Shown here one piece after another: positions 1-13,150 of a DNA stretch of 64,000 bases (its first letter is position 1; each line of letters begins with the position of its first letter). Both the position numbers and the translations under genes were made by a program. Origin of the DNA: Castor canadensis (taxonomy: Eukaryota > Chordata > Mammalia > Rodentia > Castoridae); NCBI RefSeq assembly GCF_047511655.1, contig NC_133397.1, positions 127,804,308-127,868,307 of the forward strand, given 5' to 3'. The notes beneath the pieces are model-generated. The model was not told the DNA's origin. It saw only the letters and a program-made list of their open reading frames with translations, and did no database searches.

Positions 1-1604
1 CGACCTTGGGGGAGAAAGCATCAAACTAGGAGCCAGGGGTGTCGTTCGATGATAGGAGCTTGTCTGGCATGAGTGAGGGTCCAGGCTCAACCCGGCCTCA
101 CACCCGTGTTACTGTTGTGATTATGGGGAATAAGGTCTTTTTTGCGGTACTGGGGTTTGAACCTACATTATATAACTGGCCATGCTGGAGGAGGAGGCTC
201 CATGCGTCCAGGTGCAACAGGGAGCAGCAGATAGCTCCTGAGCACGGCTGCCTGAGCCCTGGTCAGGAATGAAAGTCAAGTGTGGCCTCGCCCTGCAGGA
301 GCAAATATCCAGATGACTGCTGCTGTGGGGAAGGACGCTGGGCTGGCCTCTGTACAGCCAGGGGCCATGAGAGGCAAGGGAAAGAGAGGTTGTGATCTCA
401 GGGACCAGATGAATCCAAGGCCTGGTGCCAGCAACAGCCAGAGTGCTGTCCTGATCGCACATCTCTTCTCCGAGCCTCTACTTCACGCTGGCTAACCAGT
501 CCAGGTCACTCCTGCCCTTCTAGGAGAAGAGGGTTCTGGCTGAGAGGGTTCTCAGCTGATGGATGCACTTCTGAGCCTCCCTTGCTGGGAACTAGGATGT
601 GGCCAGTGCGTGTGGGCGGAGGTGACACTCAGAGTTTCCAAAGATGCTCTTCAGTGGAGAGGAATGAGAGTGACTCCTGCCTTCCTTTAGCTCTCTCCTG
701 GCCACAAGGTATGGCTGAGATGAAGTTGCTGTATTTGACCTAGAGATGGAAAGGGCCGGTTGAGGATAGCAGAGCAATAGGGTAGACTGAGCCCTGATCC
801 CTGACTCCAGGGAGCTGGTATGATTGCTACCCTGCCTGGACTGCTCAAGTTCACATTTTTATACAAGAGGAAACATTTCTATGTCATCTGAGCTGCTATG
901 CTTTTATTCTTTCATTAAGGACGCCAGAACCTGCAACCAAACTAATACACCTGCTTGCTCTGCCATGCTACACGTAAGATGGAAAGTGACCTCCCCATGA
1001 CTTCCTTATTTCCCAGACTTCCGGTGCAGGGCCTATACTAGAATTTTAACTTCAACTGCACAGGTCCATGCAAAGCCACCTTGGCCATCCTCGGTCTTCC
1101 GGTCAGCTAAACCAAGAAGGGAGAGTTAACAGATTCAAGCCAAGTTACTGGGGCTTCTTCCTTCAGAGGGGTAAAGTGGGGGTGCCCTGCTCAGGGGAGG
1201 GTTGTCTTTACTGACCCGTGCCATATTCTGAGATGAACCCTTCTTGGAGGCTTAGAAACAAATAGTGTAAAGCGTGTAAAAGCCAAGCAGTGCTGAACTA
1301 AGTGCTGCTTAGTGAGTAAAAGGAAGCCAACTTCTCTCTCCTCCCTCCTAAGATCCCCTGTGTATGTCAGGTTGGAACGGCTAGCTATGGGGTGACCTTG
1401 TCCCCCCTCAGATCATCCCAAGTTTGTTGTTCTGTCAAAAAGATGACCCAACCCAAATAGAGGTGAGAGGCCTTTGAGTCTAGGGTATTCAGGAAGCTGT
1501 GTTCTTCTGGACCCTCGAGTCAGAATAAGACCATGCTTCTATGAGACCAGTTTGGTAGGCAGGGAGAGTTTGAGATGAAAGGAATGAGACTGGAGTCAGC
1601 TCAG

Positions 1605-1930
1605 GGCCCTTGATCACAGCAACAAGACTGGGCGGCTTAGAAACATCAGGAACTTATTTCCCGCTGTTCTGGAAGCTGGGAGTCTGAGCTCAGGGTACAC
1701 CGTGGTTGGGTCCAGATGAGGGCCGTTGTCCCTGCCCACACGGTGAAAGTAGGGCAAGCTGGCTATCACGTCTTCTTCTAAGGCCACTGTTCCCAATCAC
1801 GAGGGCTCCACCCTTGACCTAAGTCCTTCCCAAAGGCCCCACCTCAAAGTACAATCACACTGGGGATCGGGCTTCCACGTGAGTTTTGTGAGCATGTAAG
1901 CATCTGCCCTAGGTCCCCCAAATTCATATC
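1605..1930 (-). mobile_element. MaLR (MST/MLT-type) LTR remnant
   Basis: agactgggcggcttagaaac, gttctggaagctgggagtct and ccaaaggccccacctc are typical reversed MaLR LTR text. Degenerate and non-coding. Confidence 0.55.
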
Positions 1931-2607
1931 CCCACGTGCAAGACACAGACAACCCATCCCAACAACCCCCAAATTCTTAACTCATCCCAGCACCACTCTA
2001 AAGTCTAATATCCAAAGTCTCGTTGAAACATCATCCAAATCAGATGTGGGTGAGACTTAAGTACAGTTCATCTGAAGTAAGGTCCCTCTCCATCTGTGAA
2101 CCTGTGAACCCCAAGTTATGTGCTTCCGAAGTAAAATGGTAGACAGGATACCAAAGGGAGAGACAGGGAAGAAGGAAGTGAACCTTGTGACTTTGTCCCA
2201 AGCAAGGTCAAAACCCAGGAAGGCAAACTCCATGAGTTCTCAAGGCTCAAGAAGAGCACCTGGGACTCCATCCTCTGCCATCTCTACTCCCCTAGGCAGC
2301 AGCCCGTCTTTGGGACCCAATGGGTCTTGGTCCCAATCTTCCAGACCCACTGAGACTGTGATCCCTACCTTGCAGCCCTGCAGAGCACAGTCCTGCCCCA
2401 GGGTTCTACCTAGTTGGGGTTGAGTCTTCACAGCTTTAGGGTCAGCGTGCACCTGGCCCATTGAAAATGAGGCGTTAGCTGAGGAGGCAGCCATGACAGT
2501 GACCAGGTTGCCTTCACAGTCACTATTCCCTTGTCTTAAAGAACAGTGCACTTTCCCTCTAAATAGCTCTGTGGTCCTATCCTGTAAGATCCACAGTGAC
2601 TAACCAC

Positions 2608-2698
2608 CTTTCTTCTCCTTCTCCTTCCCCTCCTCCTCCTTTTTCTCCTCCCCTTCCTTCTTTTCCTCCTCCTTCCTCTCCTCTCTCCTTCTTCTTTT
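2608..2698. repeat. Polypyrimidine (CT-rich) tract
   Basis: Almost uninterrupted C/T run directly before the antisense B1 at 2701, at the position of a degenerated SINE A-tail on the opposite strand. Confidence 0.85.
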
Positions 2699-2700
2699 AG

Positions 2701-2808
2701 AAGCAGGGTCTTGCTATGTAGTCCAGGCTGGCCTTGAACTCACAATCCTCCTGCCTCAGCCTCTGGAGTGCTGGAATACAGCCTCCAGTGCACCACTATG
2801 GCTGGCAT
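2701..2808 (-). mobile_element. B1 SINE
   Basis: Antisense B1: gggtcttgctatgtagtcca, ggccttgaactcacaatcct, tggagtgctggaa. Confidence 0.85.
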
Positions 2809-3520
2809 GCCAACCTTTCTTCAATCCTCCCCTCTCCTTCCCTTCAGTTATGTCTAGCTGTTTCCTGCCCCGGGAGGATTAAGTTCCTGGTTTCACCTAA
2901 TCTCGGTACTGAGTGGTTGCTTCCTCCCACTCAGCTTCGCCTTCTAAAAGTCTCACCGCCTCCCCACAGCACGGGTGACTGCAGCCAGCAGCAAAGTGTA
3001 ATAGTGCAGGGAGCAGACTCTGGAGGAACCGGGCAAGCCTCCCTCTCGGGGCCACCATTGCTTCATTTTCCCCCATAGAGGATTATACGACTGCCCACGT
3101 CACAGGCTTCTGTGGGATCTGAGGGAGGAAATGCATGGAAATTGCTCGACCGTGCATTGCCCATCACAAATTAACCCTAAGAAAGCTTGTTACTCTTTCT
3201 TAGGCAAAGGCTGGGCCAGCAACCAAGGGCCCGGCTGAGGGAAATGATTTGCCTGCTTCACAGTTATTAATTAGTGGTGCTGGGTTTGGACAGAGTGAGT
3301 CTAACTTTGAAAGAAAAAATAAATGTCCTGGAGAGAATTCTTATCAACTTTACCACATGCCCTCCCTTGCTTCTTCCTTTTTTCTCTCTCTTTTGATATG
3401 GTCACCACAGATGTGAAAGAAGTCATCTCTAAATTTAAGGTTAGTGAAAAGAGAGACTAGAAAACTATAGTGCAAGAAATTCTAGCATGGAGGTTAAAAA
3501 CTAAGCGTCATGGGATCCCA

Positions 3521-3625
3521 GAGGTGCAGGGTTTGCTGGTGCATTCCTGTAATACTGGCCCTCAAGAGGCAGAAGCAGGAGGATCGTGAGTTCAAGACCC
3601 TGTCTCAACAAAACAGAACAAACAG
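3521..3625 (+). mobile_element. B1 SINE, degenerate
   Basis: gtgcattcctgtaatactgg, gaggatcgtgagttcaagac, then an A-rich end. Confidence 0.75.
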
Positions 3626-4984
3626 AAGTGGTTTGTTTGTTCTGGGTGGATGGGACGAGGGGGTCAGGGAAGTCTTCCTGGTGAACATAACTGATGAGAG
3701 GAGGTCAGTGAGAGAAAGGAGCCAAGCAGGGGAGGTCATGTGGATACAGCATTTCCACTAAGTCACAAAAAGCAGCCACTGGGGAGAACACAGAACATGA
3801 AAGCGCAACAAGCAAGGCTGGAGACCTGTTTTTTGTTTTTCCCAGGCTGGTCACCTTTGAGATACCCCGTGTACAGGGGCTTTGTGGCTTCAGGGTGTTC
3901 ACCGTTCACTGTGGAAGCTCAGGTGAGTCACCCGCTAAGGACAGCAAGGCTGGCTGTGCAGTTATCCTTGGGCACAAGTGTTCTGGTTTAAGCAGAAGAT
4001 GTAAAAGCAAACATCTTGACTTTTTATGAAAATAAAAAGCACAGGAAGCCCAGTCTTCCTAGGCCTGGATTTTGTCTTCTTCCTACTGTCCCTGGAGTCT
4101 CAGTTTAGAGCCTGACCCGCAGGTGGCACTCACCAGCTACCTGTTGAGTGGGCGAGGGAGTCAGGTGAACAGACATGTGCATTTTAAGACCAGGGTCTGC
4201 TGATCTTTGTTAGTTTTTTATGGGCCAGTGCTGAGTGCCACAGTATTTTTGGCTTCCCTCTGAAGGAACCCACAAGTTATTAAGTTATATATTAACCAGC
4301 CTTCGGGGGTGGTTGCTAAATAACACAGCAGTCCTCAAGACCTAACACTGAAACTTTAACCCAAAAATGTGTCAGTTGAGCTTTCTGTCACCGCTACAAA
4401 ATTCCTTAAGACAATTAACCGCACCCGGCGTGGAGAGAACATCCGTGTGGCTCCAGGTTTCAGGGGTTCGGCCCATCGTCTGCTGGCCTGTTGCTTTGGG
4501 GTTTGTGGTGAGACAGAATATCGTGGAATGGTGGAGCAGAGCACCTCATGGGGGAGAGAGAGAGAGAGAGAGAGAAGCTAGAGTCCAGTATCCCCTTCAA
4601 GGGCATGTCCCCAGTGAGATGACTTCCTAGGCTGTTGCATCCAACAGTATCCAGTTGGTGACCAAACCTTTAACACAGAGGCCTCTGGAAGACATTTCAG
4701 GTCCACACTGTAGCACTGCTTATACTCACAACTCGGATAGGACTCTGTAAGGAACAGAAATAACACACAGCCCCTGTCCAGTGCATTTAAGATGGAGTGT
4801 AAAGACAGACAAAACACCCGTCAAGGAAGAGTGGTTATTTCCAAGGTTAACTGTGTGACACTGACTCTTGGTGGTGTAGCTTATGCAGGCTAAGTTAAGA
4901 ACACACAAAGAAATGGAATGTAAGATAAGCCATTGAGGGGTAGGTTTTATAAAGCAAGTGCAATTTCAACTCGGGAACATAGAC

Positions 4985-5105
4985 TTAAAATATACTTTAT
5001 CATTTTAATCTTGTACAGCCACAGGAGGTAAATCTTGTTTACAAGTGAGATAGCTGAAGCTTACTAAGGTCACCCAGCTAGATGTCCTCAAACTCAGGCC
5101 AACTC
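4985..5105 (-). mobile_element. MIR SINE
   Basis: Reverse MIR text: caagtgagatagctgaagct, aaggtcacccagctag. Confidence 0.55.
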
Positions 5106-5257
5106 AAGGTTGCTCTCCTAACTTCTGCCCTGTAGTTTCCATTGTATTTCACAATTTTTATTGGGAATCAGGTCCAGAAAACAAGATGTCAAGGGAAAAC
5201 AAGTGTATAAAAAAACACTATGTTTCCCAAAAGTAATCAAATTCAGTAGCTTTATTT

Positions 5258-5441
5258 TTCCTCCATTCCCTCCTCCCTTCCTTCTTCCCTCCCTCCTTTC
5301 TTCCTCCCTTCCTCCCTTCCCTTCCTCCTTCCCTCCCTCCTTTCTTCCCCCCTCCCTCCCTTCTTCCTTCCTTCCCTCCATCCCCCCTCCTTCCTGCCCT
5401 CCCTCCCTCCCTTCCCTTCTTCCTTCCCTCTCTCTCTCCCC
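5258..5441. repeat. (CCTT)n polypyrimidine tract
   Basis: About 180 bp of nearly pure C/T, next to a SINE at 5442. Confidence 0.93.
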
Positions 5442-5556
5442 CCCAACCCTGCCTCTTTTGCCCAGGTTGGTCTCCAACTCAGACTCAAGCGATCGTACTG
5501 CCCCGGCCTCCTAAGTAACTGGGACTCTGTAAGCGTGTACCATGTCACCCAGCCAG
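5442..5556 (-). mobile_element. B1-like/7SL-derived SINE
   Basis: gcccaggttggtctccaact, gcctcctaagtaactgggac, ending in accatgtcacccagcc. More diverged than other B1 copies here. Confidence 0.6.
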
Positions 5557-5607
5557 TAGCTAGACTTCTTAAAGACCATCTCCCCCCACAGCTCTTATCT
5601 TCGTCTG

Positions 5608-5960
5608 TTTGTGATGCTCTAATGGAATATTTGAGCCTGGGTAACTTACAAGCAATGTAGATTCATTTCTCATTGTTCTGGAGGCTGGGAAGCCCAAGAT
5701 CAAAGCACCTGGGGTCAGCGACTGGTGAGGACTGCTCTCTCTGCTTCAAGGTGAACCCATGCTGTGTGAAACCTCACCAGTCGTGGCCCCAATCCCATTC
5801 TCAAGGAGGCACCCTTGTCGCCTAATAAACGCCTAATGAGTTTTAAGATGAACTTTGGGGAGATGCAGTCAGACCCTAGCAGCCCCAGTAAGACAGCAGC
5901 AAGCCCAAGCAATTCAAAGGCAGATTTTTAGCAGCTGAAATAGATTTGGGGGCAGCATTT
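5608..5960 (-). mobile_element. MaLR-type LTR remnant
   Basis: cctgggtaacttacaagcaa, gttctggaggctgggaagcc and actggtgagga match reversed MaLR LTR sequence. Degenerate. Confidence 0.55.
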
Positions 5961-6484
5961 GAATAACACCTCTAAACCATAGCCCTACCTTTTCTAGTTG
6001 AGAAGAAAGAGCATTCAAGTAAGATTACAAAGCAGTTACCTTGAAAACTTTTTATCTGGGCAGGGGGAAACTTAGGCAAGGCCAAAATAGTTTTTTAATT
6101 CCTGATCATGATCCAAGCAATTAAAAATGCTAAGTTGGAGAAAGAAATGGAAACCAGTGTTGCCGCCAGGTCTAAACACAAAAGGGAGTAGAAAATTCTT
6201 TCCGATTATGTTGGCCACATCCCCTCTAACATAAGCTGTCAGTTGAACAGGTCTACGGTACAGGAAGTGCTTATTCAAACAGACAGAATGGAAGTGGGCA
6301 TGTCTGCCCACTTTTACTTTTTTTAGATGAGTTATCAGACACACCACTCAGCCTTCCACTTTAAAATCACCTCAATACTTAACTAATCCGGGCTATTTTA
6401 ATCTTTCTTGAATTCAGACACAAGCACAGTGGATTTTTTTCAGGACCTCAGATCCTCATTGCTAACTGGAATAGGTCCTTTTTC

Positions 6485-6870
6485 TGTTTTAAGAACAAAA
6501 TACCGAAGACTGGGTACTTTCTAAAGGAAAGAGGTTTCTTTAGCTCACAGTTTTAGATGCTGAAAATCCCACATTCTGTAGCCCCATTGGTCCAGCCACT
6601 GGTGAGGGCCCCGTGGGCTGGGTTACAACATGGCGGACAGCATCATCAGCACAGCACATGCAAGAAGAGCAGATCATGGATGAGATGGGAAGTCAGAGGC
6701 CAGGGAGGGCCAGTCCTGCTCCATGGGAACTAACTAGTGTCCTGAGAAGACCATGTGGTCTTCTGAGGGCAGTGACCTGATGACCTAGCCTTCCAGTAGG
6801 CCCCATCTCTGTTTGTTTTCACCACCTCGACCCCATCACGCCAGAAACCAGGCCTCGAGCACACGAACCT
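6485..6870 (-). mobile_element. MaLR-type LTR remnant
   Basis: acaaaataccgaagactggg, gaggtttctttagctcacag and acatggcgga match reversed MST/THE-like LTR sequence. Confidence 0.6.
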
Positions 6871-7681
6871 TTGGCATCAAAACACCTGCAGACCTTGGCA
6901 TTACTCCTTCAAGGCCAAACCCACCCAGCCTTCAAAAGCCCTCTTGATCTGGTCTCTGCCTACCCCTCCGACTTCACACTTCTACGTCTGGCTCAATGCC
7001 TCCAGCTCCTTCTCTCTGGCTCTCTGTTTCAAGCTCCTCTCCCAATACATTTTCCTCTGCCAGGGACACATTTTCCCTTCTCTCCTCAACATTCACCTCC
7101 ACTTGAACTTCCATTTGTCCCCAGGCCTCCCTCCCTCCAGCATCGATTGCTCTTGGCTATATGAAGTAATCTTCCTTGCTGGGTTTTGGCCTGTGCCCTG
7201 CCCCCCCACTAGACTGAAAGTTCTTAAAGAAGCATCTTAACGTTTAACATGTGTTCTTAGGCCCCACAAGAGTCTAGTGGAGGGATGGTACTGAACAAGA
7301 AGTCACTGAATCAATTGAAGGAGATAGAGTTACCCAGATGAGGTGACTAAAGATCTACTGCATTCTGTGAACGGCTTGTTCTCCATGTTCACTTCTGAGA
7401 TTCTTAAACCATAAACTTAGGTGTTAAACCATAAACTTGTAAGAGTTTATTTGAGTGGCACCAGACCAGAGCAGGTCAGTGCTGCACGAAGAGGGAATGA
7501 GGGGATATTTGGTAAGGTGTTTGCTGAAGTTAGGAGAAGAAAATCTCTGACATCTGATTGGTTGAACTGGAAAGTCTGTAGTTAGAGGTGAGCTGACAGT
7601 TTTGGATTGGTTAAGCTTGCTTGTCGCTCACATTGAGCTGGGTTTCAATGGCCTCCCAATTTTTTATTTTCATTATTCTTA

Positions 7682-7752
7682 TTCTTTGCTGGGGATGCAA
7701 CCTGGTCCTTGCACCTGCTAGGCAAGCACTTCTACCACTTAGCACAGCTGCT
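7682..7752 (-). mobile_element. ID-like SINE monomer
   Basis: gctggggatgcaacc, gcacctgctaggcaagcact, ctaccacttagcac: reversed tRNA-like SINE. Confidence 0.65.
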
Positions 7753-8475
7753 ACCTTCCAATTAATTACTTTAACAAAATAAGTATTTACCGAGTAAGTA
7801 CTGTCTGTAAAGTCTACCGGAAACCATGCTGCACAGAATGGTTCCCCTCCTGGAGTTTATGATCTAATGAGAAGTACAGTTAAAACTGACTCTCCCCCTT
7901 ACTGGATTAATGCTTTGAACACCGTGGAATGAAATGCCTGTTTTCCAAGCATCTTTGTTACCAAAAGGAAAATACTTTTTTCCTTAAGTGTTGGGGATTA
8001 GACCAAACATATTTATTTTAAGAAACAGGTGCTAAGCAACCTTGAGTGCAATCTGGACCTTTGTCAGGACAGAGCTAAAGGAACTCCCTTTCGTGGGGAA
8101 TTCCGGCCTGCACATTTCAGAGTAAACAAGTTTATGAGAGAATTAAGCTGCATTAGTATTCTGATACCATCTTAAATCAAATTATCTGAGGGTTTTGGTA
8201 AGCAGCAAAGAAGGTTGGAACGTGACAGTGGAATGTGAGTCAGTTAGGACTTCAAAAAGTTTGCTGAGCCGAGATTTTTCATGTTAACCCGGCTCCCTGC
8301 AAACACAGGCTTTCCAGCTTTGTCCTTATCAGAATCAAGAACATCAATTACTGCAAAGAAGCTGAAACTGAGTGACTGTATGGAGAGGGGTCACGGGCAC
8401 TGGGCCAAGACTTCCTGATCAGCCTTCTCTTTGAGAACCAATAACAGCAGTGCTATCCTCATCAAAAACAATGCA

Positions 8476-8552
8476 CTCACACACACACACACGCACATGC
8501 ACATAGACACACAAAGCACACACACAGACACAACACACACACAGCACACACA
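8476..8552. repeat. (CA)n microsatellite, interrupted
   Basis: Several CA runs separated by short non-CA units. Confidence 0.9.
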
Positions 8553-8787
8553 TGTCATTGCATCAAAGTCTCATGGAGGTTTTACACCCCAGACAACACA
8601 GCCTGATGGGCCTCTTCCTCTTGCTAGACTCGCTTTCTGGGCTGGGGAAGTGGAGAGCAGATGCACAAGCTTTTCGTTGCATTGTTGACACCAAACCTAA
8701 ATAGTCAGCAGTTTCTGTGATCCTGGATAACAACAGATAAAATGAGTGGGGATTACCAGTTGGTTCAAGGAGGAATGAGGCAAGATA

Positions 8788-8833
8788 AAAGAGAGTGGAG
8801 AGGGGAGGAGAGGGGAGAGGGGAGAGGGGAGAC
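8788..8833. repeat. (GGGGAGA)n purine repeat
   Basis: Short tandem ggggaga/ggagag units before a B1. Confidence 0.8.
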
Positions 8834-8834
8834 G

Positions 8835-8962
8835 AGTGGCAGAGCCTGATGGTACAGGCCTGTAATCCCGGCCCTCAAGAGGCTGGGGCAGGAGGACTAC
8901 AAGTTTCAGCTCATCCTGGGCCACATAGTGAGAGCCTGTGTCAAAATAAATGAAATAAAACA
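8835..8962 (+). mobile_element. B1 SINE
   Basis: gcctgatggtacaggcctgt, aatcccggccctcaagaggc, gccacatagtgagagcctgt, A-rich tail. Confidence 0.85.
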
Positions 8963-9654
8963 GTGAGAAGAGCAGAGTGAGAGGATGCGAATGGCTGGAT
9001 GGATGAGAACCAGAAGGGGTGGAGGAAGGAAACAGAACAAGAGAAAGAGTGGCAGGAGGGGGGTGAGGGGACAGTGGCCTGTCCTGTGCTCTCCCAAGCT
9101 GCTAGTCCTTGGTCCCTGCAGGCCCTGGGCACCATGGCTGTCCCTCCCTTCTCCCCTGTCCCTTCCTTCCTGCAGGATCCTGGGGATTCTCCTCTCTGTT
9201 GTCCCAACCCAGTTGCCTTCGGAGGGACACGGAGGCCCCCTTCTCCCTTCCTTGCACCATGGACGGGTTCCTAGACCACCCGCCCCAACTCTTCACCAAC
9301 TCTTCGCTCTTATGCAATCGCTCATCCCTGCTGGCTCTGTGGCTCGAGGCTTCTCACCAGAGGGACAGACAGCTCTGGACACTAAGCTGTCTTTACTTCT
9401 GTCTTCATTCCCCTCGTGCGGCTCTTCCTTCTCCCTTAAAACCTTCTTCTTGGTTTCTGGGCTCATTTTCATGGCTTCTTTGGACTTCTTTGTGGTTTTA
9501 CTTTTTCTTTTCCTCCAAATGTGAGTAATGCGGAATTTAGCTCTCATGGTTCTGTTGTCTTTCCATCGTCTCCCTGAGTAAACTGCGGGTGATAAGGACA
9601 ACACAGTGTGGCAAGAAAACATGTTCAGCAGCAGGAAAGAAAATGCTACCTTCT

Positions 9655-9815
9655 GGTTCTGCTCTCACTGCTGTGTGACCTTAAACAAGCTACGAAGCTC
9701 TCTGAGCCTCTGCTTCTTCCATCTGAAAAAATGAGGAGAATAATATGTCCTGATAGCTGTTGCTTTGAGGATTGATTAAGACTTGCAAAAATGTCTGAAA
9801 AATGCTTGCCATAGT
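9655..9815 (+). mobile_element. MIR SINE
   Basis: Ancient MIR text in order: ctgctgtgtgacctt, ctctgagcctctgcttcttc, atctgaaaaaatgaggagaa, gaggattgattaag. Confidence 0.75.
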
Positions 9816-10104
9816 CCTCATGGATCATCAGATCACTCTCATGGGGTCTGGGGCAGCCACAGAAATGCTCACATGGCAGACAGGACCCAGGGGACAGGCA
9901 GTGACCAAATCTATTGCCCGTCTGTGAGCCCAGGACAGGGACAGCTTCTGGGAGAGGGAGCATTTCAGAGGACAACAATAACAGAAACAGAAACGCCCTG
10001 TGCTGAGGCACAGTGTGAAACAGCACGGAGCAGGCTGAGCTGCCTCTGGAATTGCAGATGGGGTTGAACAGACAGGGACAGGGCAGATGACACTAATGAT
10101 AACA

Positions 10105-10275
10105 TGGGTGGTGACATCCAGTTACCGAACAGCTGCCCTGCGCCAGGCAGTGCTACTTAATTAAGCACTTTGCAAACGTGGTTCCTAAACTCCTCCTTGC
10201 AGCAGTCATCAGAGCTGAACAGCTTGGGTTCAGACTGTCCTGTAAGGGACACCAAGATCACATGGGTATTAGAAA
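10105..10275 (-). mobile_element. MIR SINE
   Basis: Reverse MIR text: tgcgccaggcagtgctact, taagcactttgcaaacgtgg, caccaagatcacatggg. Confidence 0.55.
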
Positions 10276-10336
10276 AGCCACTGAAGTGTCAGTGACGGTG
10301 GGTGTTTGCTTTGGTTTGGGATAGTTTTTGTTTGTT

Positions 10337-10497
10337 CAATTTTTGGTAATGGGATTTGAACTCAGGGCCTCATGCTTACTAGGCACTTGAACCACGCCTT
10401 CTGCCTTTTTGTTTTGTTGTTGGTTAGTACTGGGGATTGAACTGGGACTTCACCAGGCTAGGCAAGCACTCCACCATTGATCCACACTGCCCCCGCT
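10337..10497 (-). mobile_element. Two adjacent ID-like SINE monomers
   Basis: Two successive antisense copies: gggatttgaactcagggcct at about 10351, and actggggattgaactgggac with ctaggcaagcactccacc at about 10430. Confidence 0.75.
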
Positions 10498-10689
10498 GCC
10501 TGATTTTTTTAATTGCCATCAGAACCATTCAAAAGTGCCCAGGGAAGGCGGTGTCAAGTGCACCACATGGCTGAGCTTCACCAGGGTGTCCATCAGTAAA
10601 CCATTCATCTTATAAAACTGAAGCTCTGTACCCCTGAGTGAGTCCTGGCGTACTTGGAGCAGTGTGTGGTTTAGTACATCGATCCCTTG

Positions 10690-10965
10690 TGGCCGCTTCT
10701 TCCTGTTAACGTAATGTCCTCAGAGTTCATCCATGTTGCAGCAGGTCTCAGAATTTCCTTCCTTTTCAAGGCTGAGTAATATGCCACGCTGGTGTGAATC
10801 CCTCAGTTCTACCCTTTCACCATCAGCAGACCCGGTTGCTTCTGTCTTCCGGCTGCTGTGACTTATGCCACTCAGCAAAGACAAATCTCTCTGTGGCCCT
10901 GCTTTCAGTTATTTTGGGAACATCCAGAGGTAGGGTTTCTGGGTCTCACCACAGTTCTTTTAATT
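10690..10965 (-). mobile_element. Old LINE-1 fragment, antisense
   Basis: Contains taatgtcctcagagttcatc and gctgagtaatatgccac, the same antisense L1 3' ORF2 region as at 54.9 kb. Heavily mutated. Confidence 0.65.
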
Positions 10966-11829
10966 TTTTTGCAGAACACACAGGTTATCCAGTGTCTTTG
11001 GTTTTGGCGATGCATCTGGGAAGGGAAGGCTCCTGGGGTGCTATTCTGTGGCTACAAAGAACCTTGACCAGGCCCCATACTTACACTAGTGACAAGAAGC
11101 CGGTGCCTGATTGGTTGTAAGAAAGGGGGAGGTGGACATTTTGGATGATTCCCCCTATCTAGGTAACTCCAGATTTGGGGGGCCCATAGCTTCTAAAATT
11201 TAGGGGACTTCATTGAGAAAAAGGATGGAAAGAATGGCTTAAAGACCAAGTGCAGGACTCCGAAGAGGCTCATGGATGTGAGGGACCTGCTAAGGTGGAC
11301 CTGGAGGGGAAGGTGCCCCATGGCACCGTCTCCTTTCCTGGCCAGCCTCTCTCCTTTCCTTGGGGCCCTGTGTCTTCCTCTCCAAGCCCCTGTGGTGCTT
11401 GGCGGTGGGGTGGGGGAGGCACCTGCTCACCTGCACACCAGGCACAGACCCATACCCTCCACTGCCATCCTCCCTGTGGGGCTTTTGCTGGAAGTGCTGA
11501 TCAGGGTGTGACCTTGGCCCCTCTGTTGGTGAGCTTCTCACCAAGAGCGAGACCGTTGTGTGGAGACACACAGGCTGGTGACGTCTTGGACAGAGTCCTG
11601 AATCTGTCATGTTGGAGTCAGCTGTACTACCTTGCTGCCACGTGAACCCACGGAGTCTTTGTGACTAAGTGGGGTTGACGTCATTACTTCGGGTTGGACA
11701 TTCATTGTCCTTATCCGTTCATTGTGTAGAACTCTTGGGTCTGTTTGGTAACTGGGGTTCAGGGTGATCCTGCTGACAAGTCAGCCACACGCTGACTCTC
11801 TGGGAAAGGTGGCGTGTGGGGGGCACATA

Positions 11830-12440
11830 GCAGACCCCCTCGTTGACGTTTCCCTTTGCCTTGGCAAACCACGATCAGAAATGGTAAATGGAAAATTCCC
11901 GAAATAATTCAAAGGCTTTAAGTAGCACACTATGTGAGTAGCATGGTGATCTCTCACACTGTCTGCTCCCAGGGTGAGTCACCCTTCTGCCATGGACCTG
12001 CCCAAATATGCTACATGTCCAGTAGTCATTTAGCAGCTGTCTTGATTGCATGCTTGTGTTTGTGCAACCCTCATTTTACTCAATCACGGCCCCAGAGTGC
12101 AAGAGCAGTGATGTAGCAATGTGGATATGCCAAGGAAGAGCTGGAAACGAGCTGAAGTATCACCTCACGTCATCACGAGAAGAGGAAGGATGGGTACAGA
12201 AGACGGGTGATGGACGGATGACTGATAGATGGAGGACAGACAGACAGATTGATACCACATTCCCATAACTTTTATCATGGCATGTTCTATTTTATTCCTA
12301 GCTGCAGTTAGTCTCTTACTGTGCCTAATTTATAGATCAAATTTTATCACAGTTTGCATACATGGGAATACACACTGTACAGTACGTACAGGGTTGGGTT
12401 CTTTCCTTGGGGGTCTTGGGCCAGATCCAAAGGGATTAAG
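11830..12440 (+). mobile_element. Tigger/MER2-like DNA transposon remnant
   Basis: The segment at about 12270-12420 contains cttactgtgcctaatttata and gggggtcttggg, diagnostic of the MER2/Tigger end as remembered. The left boundary is uncertain. No transposase frame is kept. Confidence 0.6.
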
Positions 12441-13035
12441 GGACCAGGGTACACACAGTGTCAGCTGGAGTCGGTGGTGAGCACTCCCCAGAAGGAGAAA
12501 ATGCAGGGGAAGGGGTGAACGTGCCCTGCAGGAGTGACCTCATCTCCCTGTAGCTGAGCCCTGGAGCTTCCTAGTGGCCGGCATGGAAGCCCCGTGCACC
12601 CCTTTCACCTGCCTGCTTTCAGGAAAATTGATGTCACGTGAAGATGAGTAACCACAAGCGATCAAGCCCCACGCAAAGCTGTCATTACAGGAAAACAGCA
12701 ACAAAGACAGGAGTATGTTCTAATATTTTCCATAAGACGTTCCCTTCAAAAAGTGATTTCAGATTTTCCAGGGATAAGTCGGTTTTTGAGAAATCGTCCT
12801 CTACCAAACCAGGTTTCACATCCAGTTCTGCTGTGTATTAATCATCTGAGTTTGGCCAGGTCATGCATCCCTCTTCACTTAGTTTCTGAGTGTGACATGG
12901 GCAGAGGTTATCACAGGGTCAGGAGCGATGCCTGTAAGAGGGGAGACTGCAAGTTGTCATCTGGACAGGACACTTGAGAGTAAAAGTGAGGGAGATCTAT
13001 CAGGACTCTGAGACCAAAGGCAGTATTTGTGGTGT

Positions 13036-13150
13036 TGTTTTGTTTCAAGATAAGGGCCCATTATGTAGCTCAGGTTGGCCTCGAACTTGTGATCCTCCCG
13101 CCGTAGGCTCCCATGTGCTGGGATTACAGGCATTCGACATCATGCCTGGC
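13036..13150 (-). mobile_element. B1 SINE
   Basis: tatgtagctcaggttggcct, tgtgctgggattacaggcat, catgcctggc. Confidence 0.85.

Noticed and set aside
5118-5548. Open frames of 98-119 codons on both strands with E/G/R/K or P/S/F repeats
   Set aside because: They are translations of the (CCTT)n tract.
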